Assembly: GCA_018894105.1 (NCBI GenBank) | Contig: CM032133.1 | Span: 9,996,501-10,060,500 of the forward strand | DNA length: 64,000 nt | Source of the DNA: Jacaranda mimosifolia | Lineage: Eukaryota > Streptophyta > Magnoliopsida > Lamiales > Bignoniaceae | Direction of reading: 5' to 3' | Shown here: one piece after another, positions 32,401 to 44,050 of the stretch | Layout of the letters: each line of letters begins with the position of its first letter | Numbering within the stretch: the stretch's first letter is position 1 | Notes under the pieces: generated by a model | Seen by the model: only the letters and a program-made list of their open reading frames with translations | Database searches by the model: none | What the model was told of the DNA's origin: nothing | Made by a program: the position numbers and the translations under genes

Positions 32401-35030
32401 TCCAAAGCAGTTCAGGTGGTTCATCCAAAATCTGATGTTCCGGACAAGATCCTATATCTGCCACTTGACAGCTGCTACATCAGACATTTCATTGTGAACT
32501 TGAAAAACTAACTAATAATGATCTTTCAACTAGAATTTCTAGAATTTTATTTTCACTGTGGTGGTGTATATTTGTTTATTTATTGTGGTGCATATTACAA
32601 AAAGTTATTACAGGTTGTGTGGAATGAAGGAAACAGGAATATCTATTTGGCTGAAAGTTAACTAAAGGGAGCTGCACAGGTTTGAGGGATTAAAGACCAA
32701 GCATATTTTCATGAGTGGCAAAGTTAAAAGAACTTGGGAAAAGATTAAAAAATAATCCCTGTTTCATCATTTTCTTTCTTCCAGTAACAAGCATATCATC
32801 TTAGGTCTACTTGTACTGATCAGTAGACTAAAAACCCCCCATTCTTCTCACACCAACACTATACTGGAACAACCATCAATTCTGTAGAAGTTCTTGTTCT
32901 GTTTCATGTTTATCAGCACTATTTCATAAATGTGACTCTCCTAAATATTTATTTGCAGTCTGCACTAGAAGAAGCCAAAACACTTCCTTGGTATCCCACT
33001 TTGTCCTACCAGCAAATTCCGTCTTCTTTTTCGAGTTTTCAGCCTCATAAATCAAAAAATCTTATCCTAATTTGCTTTCTATATTGTGCTATGGGATTTT
33101 TGCAATGATGCCTTGCATCAATGAGTTTGTTTTCTCCTATACTGATGCCTACCAGTAAACTCCATCTGTTCTCTCAAATGTGGGATTGTTTCAAGCTTTC
33201 CCATTGGGACCTCAGAAACAATGTTTCTTAAGAATTTTGCTTGAACTGAGGAAGACTTTTTAGAGAGTTGCAGATGCAAGTTATTTTTACTTTTAAAAGC
33301 TTGCTTGCTGGTCCTAATGCTAGTCTTTTCTGCAACTCTAGTTTTTGGGTCCCATACCCATGCAGGTTGTTTTGATATCCTTTTGCAACATGTTAATCTT
33401 CAACTGTTAATTTATCGACCAGATTATGTACTCAAATTCAACAACCTCATTTTGATTTCTGTTTGAAGGGATTGGTAAAGCATACTAATGCCAAGGAACG
33501 TCAATTTTTCTTGGACCAAAGAAATTGCAAAAATCTAAATCAGGGTTTCCTACTTGACCCTGGTTCTGGCAATGACAAAGTTGCTTTGCCATGTATACAG
33601 AAATGGCCTCCATTATCATAGCATGCAATTGCAGTATAGCATTATTTATCTTCTTATGGTTATTGCTACAAATTGCAAGATAAGTTCAGTACAAGTTTGC
33701 AGTTGGGTGCAACTTTGACTGCTCATACATCCTTGCTTACAAGAGGCCTTCATGGTCATGGGATATGCTTAACCATTTGATTCTGCTTTTGGGTCCTTAT
33801 ACTTGTTAGTGTAATTTTATGCTCTTAAGGATGATCCTTATGCATAATCTACTTTATTGTTTATATGGGACTGACTAATAATGTTATATATAAATATACT
33901 TTCAATATCATATCCTTCCGATAATTTCTCTACATCGGTTTTCCTTCTTAAGAGTTTATTATGGTCTCTTTCTCCATATAGTAAGGAAAATTTGTCAGTT
34001 CACATGAATTACAGAGTCTGGTTTTCATGGGATTATTGTATTGGGTTGTCTCGTAGCATGGATAAACTTAGTGAAGCAGTAGAGGCAGGCCTTGGTGCAG
34101 GGGTAAGGATGCTCCATGTAAGTGTATGTCAGAGGTTGGATTCATAGAAATAGCTTTTTAGCTTGCAAAAGTGAGGCTACATCATCTATTTTTACTTGAA
34201 CCCCGTGGCTGTTGAAGCTTCCTGACTTTGTAAATCTGATTGGTACAATTGTAACAAGAATATGTATCTTTTTAAATATTAATCACTTATATAGTTTAAT
34301 TCTTTTGACATATAAAACCGAAGGGTTGGCTAAGGTCTATTTCCAGCAAATGCTTTATATATTCTTATTCAGAACTTCATTGCCAACTATAGGTCTTTTA
34401 AGATAATAATAGTAGGTAATCCTTAACACAGTTGGACATCTTCTGGCAGCTATTACTAGCTTTCTCATAATGTCTACTTATGGACATGCAGCCAAAGAGA
34501 TCGTATTGCTGAGTATTTCCAAACTTATATATTTATACTTTCTATTTAACCTAGATCATATGAGAGATCTCTGAATTTGCTTATATAAATAGCTCTTGTA
34601 GAAATGATATTTGATTCACCAATGAATGCTACTGTAGAACGACTGGGTACTTTCTGACATATTCATGTGACTTTTTAACTGTATTTTATCTTGTATCTAA
34701 TACTTTATATCGGTTGTTCAGTCATGATTTACCATTTTGCAGGTTATGCCAGAGAATTATATGTTTGGTAGAAGGCCACCTTTTCCTTTGTGGAACAGAG
34801 AGATCAGGATAGTTATTGGGGAGCCAATTTTATTTGATGTCCCTAAACTGAAGCAGAAGTCCATAGAGATGTCAAGGGATTTATCATTTTCTCACGGTGG
34901 ATGGCCTAAGACCATCTGTGGACTGGATGAGGCGGCACAAAAATGTCTTTACACCACTATATCGGAGCAAATACGAGGAGTCATGGAGAGGTTACGTATT
35001 GTTAGCAAATCAGGTTTGGAAACAAACTGA
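26479..35030 (+). CDS. tafazzin/LPLAT-type acyltransferase (At1g78690-like), five exons
   Basis: Spliced product of 281 residues from exons 26479-26684, 26946-27073, 27723-27808, 29287-29424 and 34743-35030. All introns are GT-AG and the frame is open to TGA at 35030. It belongs to the plant tafazzin-like family, whose Arabidopsis member At1g78690 acylates phosphatidylethanolamine to N-acyl-PE and acts on lysoglycerolipids at membranes. Motif I, H-X4-D, is 'NHMSTLDD' (residues ~65-72), split by intron 1. The glycerol-phosphate-binding motif is 'FPEGK'. 'PITRGGGIY' and 'PIVLPIVHRGFE' are further family blocks. The N-terminus 'MEWAARRDHLGGIPRKM' followed by a hydrophobic 'AVGAFAKAVANL' suggests peripheral membrane attachment. 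The length fits the family (~280 residues). The start is the first ATG in a frame conserved from the first residues; an internal Met at codon 4 is possible. Introns 3 (1.5 kb) and 4 (5.3 kb) are swollen by repeats. Confidence 0.95.
27905..27922. repeat. (CA)n microsatellite in intron 3
   Basis: An uninterrupted CA dinucleotide run about 18 bp long in an acyltransferase intron. A (CT)n run lies at about 29887-29904 in intron 4. Confidence 0.9.
28211..28934. mobile_element. hAT-type MITE in intron 3, with 8-bp TSD
   Basis: A 724-bp element with terminal inverted repeats CATAGTTATCAAAGGC (left) and GCCTTTAATAACTATG (right), matching at 15 of 16 positions. It is flanked by a perfect 8-bp direct duplication, AGTTATGA, at 28203-28210 and 28935-28942. 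An 8-bp TSD is the hallmark of the hAT superfamily. Subterminal regions carry many GGCGAG motifs on the left and CTCGCC on the right, forming a GC-rich stem-like arrangement around an AT-rich non-coding core. No transposase. It lies wholly within intron 3 of the acyltransferase gene, so it is spliced out. Confidence 0.92.
31380..32860. repeat. diverged tandem duplication (~745 bp unit) in intron 4
   Basis: Two adjacent copies (about 31380-32120 and 32121-32860) share ordered blocks: ATGTTGCATT (31429 and 32172, offset 743), GAAGCCTATGACTC, GTGGTTC.GTC-like blocks, GAGCTGCACAGG-type (offset ~750) and TTTTCTTTCTTCCA. Divergence is substantial, so the duplication is old. Short open frames in each copy are not shared between copies, so it is not coding. 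Confidence 0.85.
34085..34235 (+). mobile_element. Au-like SINE in intron 4 (degraded)
   Basis: GGTGCAGGGGTAAGGATGCT (A-box region), then a B-box-like GAGGTTGGATTC, then AGCTTGCAAAAGTGAGGCTA and GAACCCCGTGG, in the order and spacing of the plant Au SINE consensus (tRNA-derived head, TTGCAAA.GTGAGGCTG.GTACAT body, CCCC.TGG near the end). The 3' end is eroded and no clear TSD was seen. It lies in the sense orientation in intron 4. Confidence 0.8.
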
Positions 35031-36729
35031 ATCTTGATGATTTAGGAAACACCAAGAGCTTCGAAAAGCATATTATAGCAGTTTCCAAGTTTTGAAGCCC
35101 ATTTTGCATCTGGGCATTCGTAGGTTTGAGTTGACAGATTTCCAGATGGCTGAGAGCCCCAACCTTTTCATTTTTGTTCCTCCCTACAGATTTGAAGTTA
35201 TTCTTTTCCTGATAATGGTATAGACATTGAAAATTTGAGCATCTTCTGCTGCGATGAAGCCCCTTCTGGATGACATTATTTGCCAGAGATTACATGTTTG
35301 TCCAGCATCTTGGTATAAGCAGTGCCTTGAGTTGGATATGAACATGAACTTCAGTTACAATTGTGATCTTCTGTCTTTCAGTCTCATAATGTCCGTCAAG
35401 TTTCTTACACAGTTTGGATGTGATTTTTGGCCAAACATGTGAACGGGACCTTGAGAAATGTGTATTTTAGTTTCAGCCCGAGGTTTGTGTGGGCTTTATT
35501 GTTGTTTGATCTTAATGAGATGCCAAGGGTGGTTGTTTTGTACTTCTGTTGCTAGAAAGCCCTTTGTCTAATTTGATATATTTTAGACCCAACCAAACTT
35601 TTGAAAAAAAATAAATCAATAAAGAGAAAATGAAGTAGACTCGAAGCACAAAAATGGGTATGTAATGAGCTTTGGCGTTTGATGCAGCAAGGAACTCAGA
35701 ATCAAGAATGAAGAACAAACTTTGTGAAACTTATCCTGCAAATGTCCTAGGAAAATGACTATTTAAAAAACATAAAAATGTAAAAAAGGCGGCAGAGAAA
35801 GTGAAGGAGAATTATCTGGAAATGCACATATTTTTTAATCTGTTATATACATTTTCTGACATTTGATGTTGTCACCAAATTGCAATATGTAAGTGTTTAC
35901 TAGAAATTGATGGCAATGTATATGTGCCCAAAGAACATAAGATCATGTTGAAATTAAATTAATTCCATTTAATATATCAATTGATTCAAAAAGAGATTCC
36001 AATCATTATTTGACAAAAGAATAACTCATTTTAATCTAATATCTTTTAGATTAGAAAGATAGGATCAAACAGCATATAATAATAATAAATTGATTAAAAG
36101 CATATAATAACAATAAATTAATTAAATATTACATTTTAATATAATTATTATACAACTTATAGAAGGATTAAAAAAATTTTAAAATTCGATATTATGATGG
36201 ATCACTAAAATTATATGTTATTTAAACACTGCACTAAGAAGTTTTACTTGGATATTTATCGATTGTGCATTATAAATGCTAGTTTTAGGGCAAGATTATG
36301 AAAAAAAAAAGTATAATACTAGCAAAACTAAAGGCTTGTTCGGTTATGTTTTGAGGGTTTTAGAAGAAATACTCCGGGAGAATAAATTTTGGAAAGGTGG
36401 GGTTGTTGGGATTTGGGAATATGATGTTAATTTGATGTTGTGAGGAGTAGCTAGAGATTGTTTTGAGAGAAAATGATACATCTGTTCTTATTATGGAATG
36501 AGATATTTTGCATTTGTAAAATCATTAATTTTTGTCTGGTTAGTGGGAGTAGAAATGTGATTTTATATCAATATTTTTATGTATATATATATTGTAATAT
36601 GAAAAAAAAAATATATATATATGTATATATGTGTAATGATTATGTTGCTTTGGAGAATCAAAATGAGCGTATTTTGGGGATGTCTTGGAAATTTTTTAGG
36701 AATATTTTAGGTATTTTAAAGGAATTCAT
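35031..36729. other. 3' flank of the acyltransferase gene, AT-rich
   Basis: Contains the 3' UTR and then AT-rich DNA with no gene. GGCTTGTTCGGTTATG near 36343 resembles a MITE left end, but no partner end was recognised. Confidence 0.45.
35610..35623 (+). terminator. candidate polyadenylation signals of the acyltransferase gene
   Basis: Two AATAAA hexamers (35610-35615 and 35618-35623), ~580 bp after the stop codon. Plant polyadenylation signals are loose, so this is only a candidate. Confidence 0.4.
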
Positions 36730-37429
36730 TTCCTTAGAGACTCATTCTTAAAGTCGTGGTGCTGAAGGAATTCATTTCCTTGGGACGCATTATTTTGGTT
36801 AAGACTGATCCATAAAGTTTTGGTGCTAAAGAAATTTGTTTCTTTAGGACGCATTGTTTGAAGGTTCGACCTTAACCGTGAAAAGGTTGGAGTTTTGGTG
36901 TATCTGTTAAAGTCAAAGTTAGGCTCTTTAGTACTTCAAAGAATTAAGTTTTTTGGCTAAGTCGGTAAAAGCCAAGGTCTGGTCCTTCTGTACCATAAAG
37001 GACTGGGTTAGGATTACTCCCTAACAAGTTTGGATTAGGATTAATCCCGTGAAAGTCTGGGTTAGGATTGCTCTCACAAAAATCTATATAATATGTTAGA
37101 TTTCATCCTGTAAAAGGTTGGTTTAGTGATCTTTCCCAAATTTCTAAGTTGCAAAGCTTAGGTAGAATAGTAGAATCTTTTGGTCCAAAAAACTCTAAAA
37201 TCCTGGTGTTCCTTACTCACCTTATAAGTTACTATCACTTACTGCTTATTTATTGGTTCCTGAATTTTACATTATTTTACTACTTTGCTATTAATCAATA
37301 ATCTATTTGAGTCTGCATACATTTAACTGATAGGATTAAGAAGCAATCATTCCTAATAATATTTTCCTTGTGCGGAAAAAATGGTGAGTAGCATAATTCA
37401 TCCCTTTTTATGCTCAACTCTATATCGCA
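36730..37429 (+). repeat. 5' LTR of the SIRE-type element (5'-truncated)
   Basis: Aligns with 55840-56530 of the 3' LTR in blocks such as CTTAAAG.CGTGGTGCTGAAGG, GACTGATCCATAAAGTTT and AGCATAATTCA. It ends TATATCGCA next to the PBS. The first ~650 bp present in the 3' LTR are missing, so no TSD can be checked. Confidence 0.88.
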
Positions 37430-37431
37430 AT

Positions 37432-37446
37432 TGGTATCAGAGCAGG
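37432..37446 (+). other. primer binding site (tRNA-iMet type)
   Basis: TGGTATCAGAGCAGG, two bases after the 5' LTR, is a perfect start to the standard plant copia PBS complementary to initiator tRNA-Met. Confidence 0.93.
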
Positions 37447-37488
37447 TTCACTATATAAAGGCTTAACAACCTGAGTGTAAGATCTACC

Positions 37489-39070
37489 ATGGCCACCATA
37501 GAACTTCGTGCTGAAAGTTTATCTCACAACAGGCTACCTCTATTCTATGGAACATATTATCCCAACTAGAAGAGAGGATGCAAAAATATATAATTGCTCA
37601 AGACTTTGATCTGTGGACAATCATTACCAGAGGATCATTCATTCCAACCACAGAAGATGAAAATGAAGCACAAAATAAAACTTGGTCAGAATACAGTGCT
37701 GAAGATTAGAGATGAATTACTCTTGATGCCAGAGTTGAAAATTTCATTGCTTGTTCTCTCATAAAGGAAGAATACAACTGAGTAAGCTCATGTGAAAATG
37801 CAAAAGAAATTTTGGGACACGTTAGACATGAAGGAACAATTTAGGTTCGGGCTAAAAGGATCATTATCCTAGTATATTAGTATGAGATGTTTACTATAAA
37901 GCTCGAGTAGAACATTAAGCAACTGTATTTAAGATTTGTGGAAATCATTAACCCTCTTAATGTGCTTGGTGAAGTGCTGTCTACAAAAGAGAAAATAAGG
38001 AAAATCCTAAGGTCTTTGCCTAGAGAAGCTAAGGAGCAGTTTGTTGAAAACAAAAGAGAAATGAATGTTGCATTCAAAACATCAAATAAAGATCAATCTA
38101 AGGAAGATGATTATGAAAATAATGATGAAGAATGAGGCAGAAATTGCGTCATCGCCTAGAGATTAAAGTTCCTCAACAAAAGAAAGAAGCTTTCCAAAAA
38201 AGAGGAAGGATGTAAGCTCATAAAAAGGAAAATAAACAATTGAAATCCTCAAGGTCTGTTATTTGCTATGGATGCCACAAGCCTGGGCATGTTTGTCAAA
38301 GTGGCCTCAGTTGAAGAAAGCTTCAAAGAAAAAGAAACAACATAAAGCTATGATAGCCACATGGGATGATGATGAAGATGAATTAGATGAGGAAGGATTA
38401 GATGACGAGTTCGCAAACTTTTACTTCATGGCACAAATGAGGTACATTTTGACTCTGAATTTGAATATGATATTACCCATGAGGATGGTTTTGAACATGA
38501 ATTTCATATTGCTATTGAGGAATGCAAAGAAAATTTAGAATGCTTGCTGTGAAAAATGATCTTTTAAAGAAAAACATTTAGAATCTTTTTGCTGAAAATA
38601 AAGCTTTTGAGAAAAGAATACATGAACTAATGCTTTCTTTTGATGTTTATGAAATTGAAGTAGGAGTTATTCAAACAAAAAATATTTCGCTAAAGGACCA
38701 AATCAATGATCTAATACTTTCTTTAGCTATTGCTGATGTTGAGATAGATGCTCTTCTAAAGGAAAAATCTTCTTTCAAAGGAAAAATGATTGAGTGTGAT
38801 TGTAAAGTTCTTGAAGAAGAAAATATATTTTTGAAAAACTAATTTCTTGAATTGGAAAAGAATTTTGAAAGATTTACTATGGGAAGAGATAACTTGAATG
38901 AGTTACTTGATATGGTAAATGGTTCTTTAAGCAAAGCTGGAGTTGGTTACGATAGAAGTTTTAAGAAATTGGAGAGAATGCCTATTACATGCTTTTATTG
39001 TGGAAAGGCTGGTCATACGACTAAATCATGTTCTATCAAGAAGGAAAAGGCAAAAGCAAACTATGAATAG
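37489..39070 (+). pseudogene. SIRE-type gag remnant with two zinc knuckles
   Basis: Opens at an ATG in good context (ACCATGGCC) with 'MATIELRAESLSHNRLPLF'. Capsid-like blocks include 'EKIRKILRSLPREAKEQF'. A first CCHC knuckle at ~38270-38310 reads 'CYGCHKPGHVCQSG', with the last cysteine replaced by Gly, so it cannot bind zinc normally. An acidic stretch 'ATWDDDEDELDEEGLDDEF' and a coiled-coil-like segment (38630-38842) follow, as in SIRE gag proteins. A second knuckle 'CFYCGKAGHTTKSC' (~38985-39030) is intact. Several stops split the frame. Confidence 0.87.
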
Positions 39071-40420
39071 GTTTTGAAATCTAAGTTGACTAACCCTCAA
39101 GGACCCAAGGAGCATTTGGGACACGTCAATTTTTTTTGACAACATGAAAGGAAAGATTCTTCGAATTGGAAAAATTAGAAAAGATGAGTCCATCGTTATC
39201 AATAATGTATGGCTAGTTGAAGGATTGAAGCACAATCTATTTAGTAGAAATCAAATATTAGATATTGGCTATCGTCTCAATTGGAATCCTCACAAGAGCA
39301 CTATACTAAAGGACAAGAAACCAATCTTTAATGCAATAAGAGAAGGAAATGTGTTCTACACTTATTATGGTGATCTCATGAATCAAAATGTGAAATGTCT
39401 AGTTGCAACTAAAGATTCAAGCTGGATAGGACATAGAAGACTTGGACATGTCAACATGGAATTCATCTCCAACCTTCAAAGGAAACATCTTGTCAAAGGA
39501 GTCCTGAGCTTAATTTTGTGAAAGATAAACTGTGTGATACATTTCAGAAAAGAAAGCAGACAAAGTTTTCATTCAAAGCAAAGAATATGGTGGCTACATC
39601 TAGACCATTGGAACTACTACATCTTGATATTTTTGGTCCAATGAAGACAAGCACACTAAGAGATAAAAAGTATACTTTCATTATAGTTGAGACAATTCTA
39701 GATACACTTGGGTGTTATTCATTGCAAATAAGAATGATGCATTAGATGCTTTATAGCACTCACCAAGAAGTTGCAAAATGAAAAAGGATATTTCATATGC
39801 AAGATTAGGAGTGATCATGACATTGAATTTGATGAATATAACTTTGCATCTTTCTGTAATCAAATGGGATACACTCATAATCCTTTTGCACCTAGAACCC
39901 CATAATAAAATGGTAATGGTATTGTTGAAAGGAAGAATTGAGCATTAATTGAGATGGCAAGAACAATGATTAATGAATATAATCTGCCTAAAACATTCTA
40001 GGAAGAAGCTATGAATATTGCATGCTATGTGTCTAATAAAGTTCTTCTTAGACCTCACTTGAATAAAATCCCTTTTGAACTTAGAGAGGCAAAATTCCTA
40101 ATATTTCAACTTCAAGGTGTTTGGTTGCAAACATTTTATCTTGAATGGTTGTAATCCTACTGCCAAATTTGATTCTAAAATGGATGAAGAAATATTTTGG
40201 GTACTCTGTGCATTGTAAGGCATATTGTGTTTACAACAAGAGGAAGAAAGCAGTTCAAGAGTCTACACATATATCTTTTAATGAAACTAACCCTCTTGAA
40301 GCTCAGGAACACTTGAGCAAAGATAATGCAAATATTGTAATTAGTGAACAAAGAATGGTAGTTAGGATCGAAATCGAGGTTAGGAAAGAGAAAAGCTTTC
40401 ATTCCAAACAACCATAATAA
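39071..40420 (+). pseudogene. SIRE-type pol remnant: protease tail and integrase
   Basis: The protease catalytic D-S/T-G region is missing: the sequence passes from the gag end to the late protease block 'VWLVEGLKHNLFSRNQIL'. GAG-pre-integrase is 'WIGHRRLGHVNMEFISNLQ'. Integrase has 'LELLHLDIFGPMKT' (catalytic Asp), and 'PRTPQ*NGNGIVERKN' marks the Glu block with a stop in it. 'CKAYCVYNKRKKAVQES' follows from the integrase tail. Frameshifts occur near 39521 and 39745. Confidence 0.85.
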
Positions 40421-40599
40421 AATACTTCTAAAGAAATGGATGTTCCAAGAACTACAATAGTGAGAAAATTCCGTCAAGCATCAAGTCATCCTACATCACA
40501 AGTTATTAGTAGTTTAAGAGATGGAGTAAGGACAAGATCATCCTCCAGACAAGAAGAAGATGAAATGGAAAACTATGTTTCTATTATTGATTGAACCAA

Positions 40600-42060
40600 C
40601 AAATGTTGAAAAAGCTCTCAATGATGAATCATTGGTAGATGCTATGAAAGACGAGCTAGCATAATTTGAAAAGAATAAGATTTGAAATCTTGTTGAGAGA
40701 CCAGATGACCATCCAATTATTTAAACAAAAAGGATATTTAGAAACAAACTCAATGAGGATGAAAAAGTTTCCACAAAGCTAGACTAGTAGCCAATGGTTA
40801 TAGTTAAGAAGAATGACTTGAATATGAGAAGAAGTTTGCACTAATTGTGAGTTTGGGATCTAACTGTATGTTACTTGCCTTCACATTTCACGTTCGGTTC
40901 ACTCTATATCAGATGGATGTTAAAAGCATCTTCCTGAATGGATTCATCAATGAGGAAGTCTATGTAGAACAACCTTCTAGCTTTGAGAATAAAGAACTTC
41001 TTCCTAATCATATCTACAAACTCACCAAAGTCCAATATGGTCTAAAACAAGCTCGTCGAGCTTGGTATGAAAGATTGAGTAAGTTTTTGATAAACAAAGG
41101 ATTCTCAATGGATACAATTGATACTACATTATTTATCAAAAAATATAATGATAATATGTTGCTTGTGTAAATCTTGTTGATAATATTATATTTGGACAAA
41201 TGAACGATCATTTTTTAAAGAGATTGCTAAGCATGTGGAAGAAAAATACGAAATGAGATTTTTGGGGTGAGCTTAGCTATTTCCTTGGTTTGCAAGTAAA
41301 ACAGTCTGACAAAGGCAACTTCATTTGCCAATCAAAATATACAAAAAAGCTACTGAAGAAGTTTAGGATGGACAACTGTAAGAAAGTGTTGGTTCCTATG
41401 AGCACAATTGCCAAATTTGATAAGGATGAAATTAGTAAACCAATTGGTGACAAAAGTATCGAGGTATGATTGGTATTCTTATGTTTGCTATATGCATGTG
41501 TGCTCAGTTTCATTCTACTCCTAAAGAGTCTCACTTAATTGTTGTTAAACTCATATCAAATAGCTTAAAGAAACTGTTGATTTTACTTTATGGTATCCTA
41601 CATATGAATAATTTAAACCCATTGGTTACTCAGATGCTGACTATGCTGGATGCAGGTTAGATCATAAGAGTACTAGTAGAACATATTAATTCTTAGGAAA
41701 GAGTCTTATTACATGATTTAGTAAGAAACAAAATTCCGTTGCTCTTTTTGTTATTGAAGCTGAATACATTGCATTGGTAATTGTTGTGCTCAATTTTTAT
41801 GGATGAAATAAACCTTAAGTGAGTATGGACTGATGTTTAGCAATATTCCTGTATACTTTGATAATATTAATGCTATAAGCATTACTAAGAATCCAGTCCG
41901 TCATTCTCAAACTAAGCATCTTGAGGTGAGACATCATTTTATTCAAGATCATGTGAACAAAGGTGATATATGCATGTGTTTTGTGAGCAATAAATTTTAA
42001 TTAACAGATATTTTCACTGAGTCTTTAGCCGAAGATCGCTTTAACAAAATTTAGAATGAT
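40600..42060 (+). pseudogene. SIRE-type pol remnant: reverse transcriptase and RNase H
   Basis: RT block 'YQMDVKSIFLNGFINEEVY' and 'KLTKVQYGLKQARRAWYERL' are clear. Where YVDD is expected the sequence reads 'NLVDNIIFG', so both the Tyr and the second catalytic Asp are altered; a frameshift sits next to it. RNase H shows 'YSDADYAGCRLDHKSTSRTY' and 'IEAEYIAL', and near 42010 the terminal 'TDIFTESLAEDRF' block. Many stops. Cannot encode active RT. Confidence 0.87.
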
Positions 42061-42348
42061 TTAGGGATAGTGAAAATCAGTCAATTACGTGATCCGGAAT
42101 TAAAAGTGTAAAGAACTATAGTACGACAAAAGTCTTTATTTAGAAGTACTTGCCTTAAGTTTAAATTGCTTTTGTGCAGAAAAATTGCTGAAAAATGATA
42201 TATGTGTTCAACTACTTGGTTTGAATTCAAAATTCAAAATTTTTGCCATAATTGGAATACCTTGGCAAAAGTTATTTGGGCGGCAGACCTTAATTAGTCA
42301 TTTCAAAGGAAAATTTGAATTGATACTCTTTTACTCAATAGTTAAAAT

Positions 42349-43860
42349 TAGGGGTGGCAAATGAGTGGGTTGGGTTGGGTATGGTTTGGGCTCAATATGG
42401 GTTTTATGTAGGTGGGTTGAAAATGGTTTGGGTTGGGTTGAACATGGGTTGGGCTGGGTTGAAAATGGGTCCAAATGAAAAAAAATAAAATTTTACTTAA
42501 TCAAAAAAATTAATTCAAAAACAATAGTAATATTAATATATCTTTTATATCTTATATTCAATATGAAATTTTACAGTATAATGGGAGATTTATTAGATTA
42601 TATATTTATTTTATTAATTTTTCATATGTAATTATATTCATAATTAATTAAAATTCTAGTCGTTATTTTGTAAAAAAAATTGATCATTTTGAAAAAAATG
42701 ACACCATTATCACACCTAGGGGTGGGCATTTCCGATTGGATGATTCGGGTATCGACCAGACCCGACCGGATATTATCTGATCAAGTCAAAATTTTCTTAT
42801 TTAAAAAAATTACAGGTTGGGTACCCAATACCCGAATAAAATTTCGGGTTGGATATCGGGTAGGAAGTCCTACCCGATTGGGTAGTTTGGGTACCCGACT
42901 TTAATTTGTATATAAATAGATATATATTATGTATAATATATATAATAATGATCTTTTTTAGTTATCTTTATATATATTATATATTTAATATATATATGTA
43001 TATCTATATATATTAAATATATAAAATACTTATTATATATACCATATATATAAATATATATTATAGATTATAATATTATATATATATTGGCCTTGGCCTC
43101 TGTTAGTCAGAGGACTAATAGAGGCCAAAGTTCAATTTCCCGTTTCTTTTTTTTTTTTTTTTAAATTTTAAAATTTTTAAATAGTATTTAGTGTTGGATA
43201 TACAAAGTGTTGGGTACTCGACAATTTCAGATCGATGTGGGGTAGTTAAAATTACTATCCAAAAAATCGGGTACTCAATCCGAACTACCCAAACCCGACC
43301 TACCCGATCCGAACGTCCACCCCTAAATTCACACCAATAAATGTATATTAAATTTTCAATAAAGAATTTGTATAGTTTTCATTTTTCAATAATTAATATA
43401 TATAAGTTGTATGTCAATCTTACTATTGACATGCAATATTAGTTAAGCAATAAATTAAATTTAGAATTTGTTTTTAATTAGTAGATACAATATTTATTCC
43501 TATGATCACTTTCATATATTATTCATATATTAAAATTTATATTTTGAGAAAAATTCAAGACAACTTACTTAAGTCCAAGATGATTATTTCAATTTAAATA
43601 TTATTAATGATCCAAAATTACGAGACTTTGACAAAAATGAGAAAATAAAAATAATATAAATTTGTGATTATTAATTTGAAATTATTTTTTAATTTGTTAA
43701 ATTAATTGTTTGAACCCATTTTTAACCTACTTAAACCCAAACCAAATACAACCCACCACAACCCAACCCACCTCAACCCATTTTCAAAATTTTGGAACCC
43801 AACCCAAAACCATGTGGGTTGGGTTGGACCCATGGTTTACAACCCATTTTGCCACCCCTA
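42349..43860. mobile_element. hAT-type MITE inserted in the SIRE element, perfect 8-bp TSD
   Basis: 1,512 bp with inverted ends TAGGGGTGGCAAA/TTTGCCACCCCTA and a perfect 8-bp TSD, GTTAAAAT (42341-42348 and 43861-43868). Subterminal DNA is rich in GGGTTGGGTT on the left and AACCCAACCC on the right. Non-coding. It is interrupted by another MITE at 42717-43325, so the original length was ~0.9 kb. Confidence 0.95.
42717..43325. mobile_element. second hAT-type MITE nested in the first
   Basis: 609 bp with ends TAGGGGTGGGCATTTCCGA and (reverse complement of the right end) TAGGGGTGGACGTTCGGAT. The inner flanks carry GGGTACCCGA/TCGGGT-type motifs, different from the host MITE. The TSD is imperfect (ATCACACC against TTCACACC, two bases off), so the right end is approximate. 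It contains a long (TA)n-rich core at 42900-43080. Confidence 0.8.
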
Positions 43861-44050
43861 GTTAAAATGATTTACTTGCATGCATATTTATATGTTTGCC
43901 TCATTGCTTGCTGAAAAATTAAATTAAGTTCACAACACATCATTCACTCATTTCATTTGCACATTCACACATTCCCTCTTTCTCTCTCTTCTTCTCACTC
44001 TTTCATCACCAAAGAAACCTTAGTTTCAATCTCTCCAAAAACTAGTCAGA

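Noticed and set aside
32245..32511. 88-codon frame in intron 4
   Set aside because: The paired copy of the tandem duplication does not keep this frame, and no motif is recognised.
42900..43080. (TA)n-rich segment as an origin or matrix attachment region
   Set aside because: It is the low-complexity core of a nested MITE; there is no other support for a cis function.
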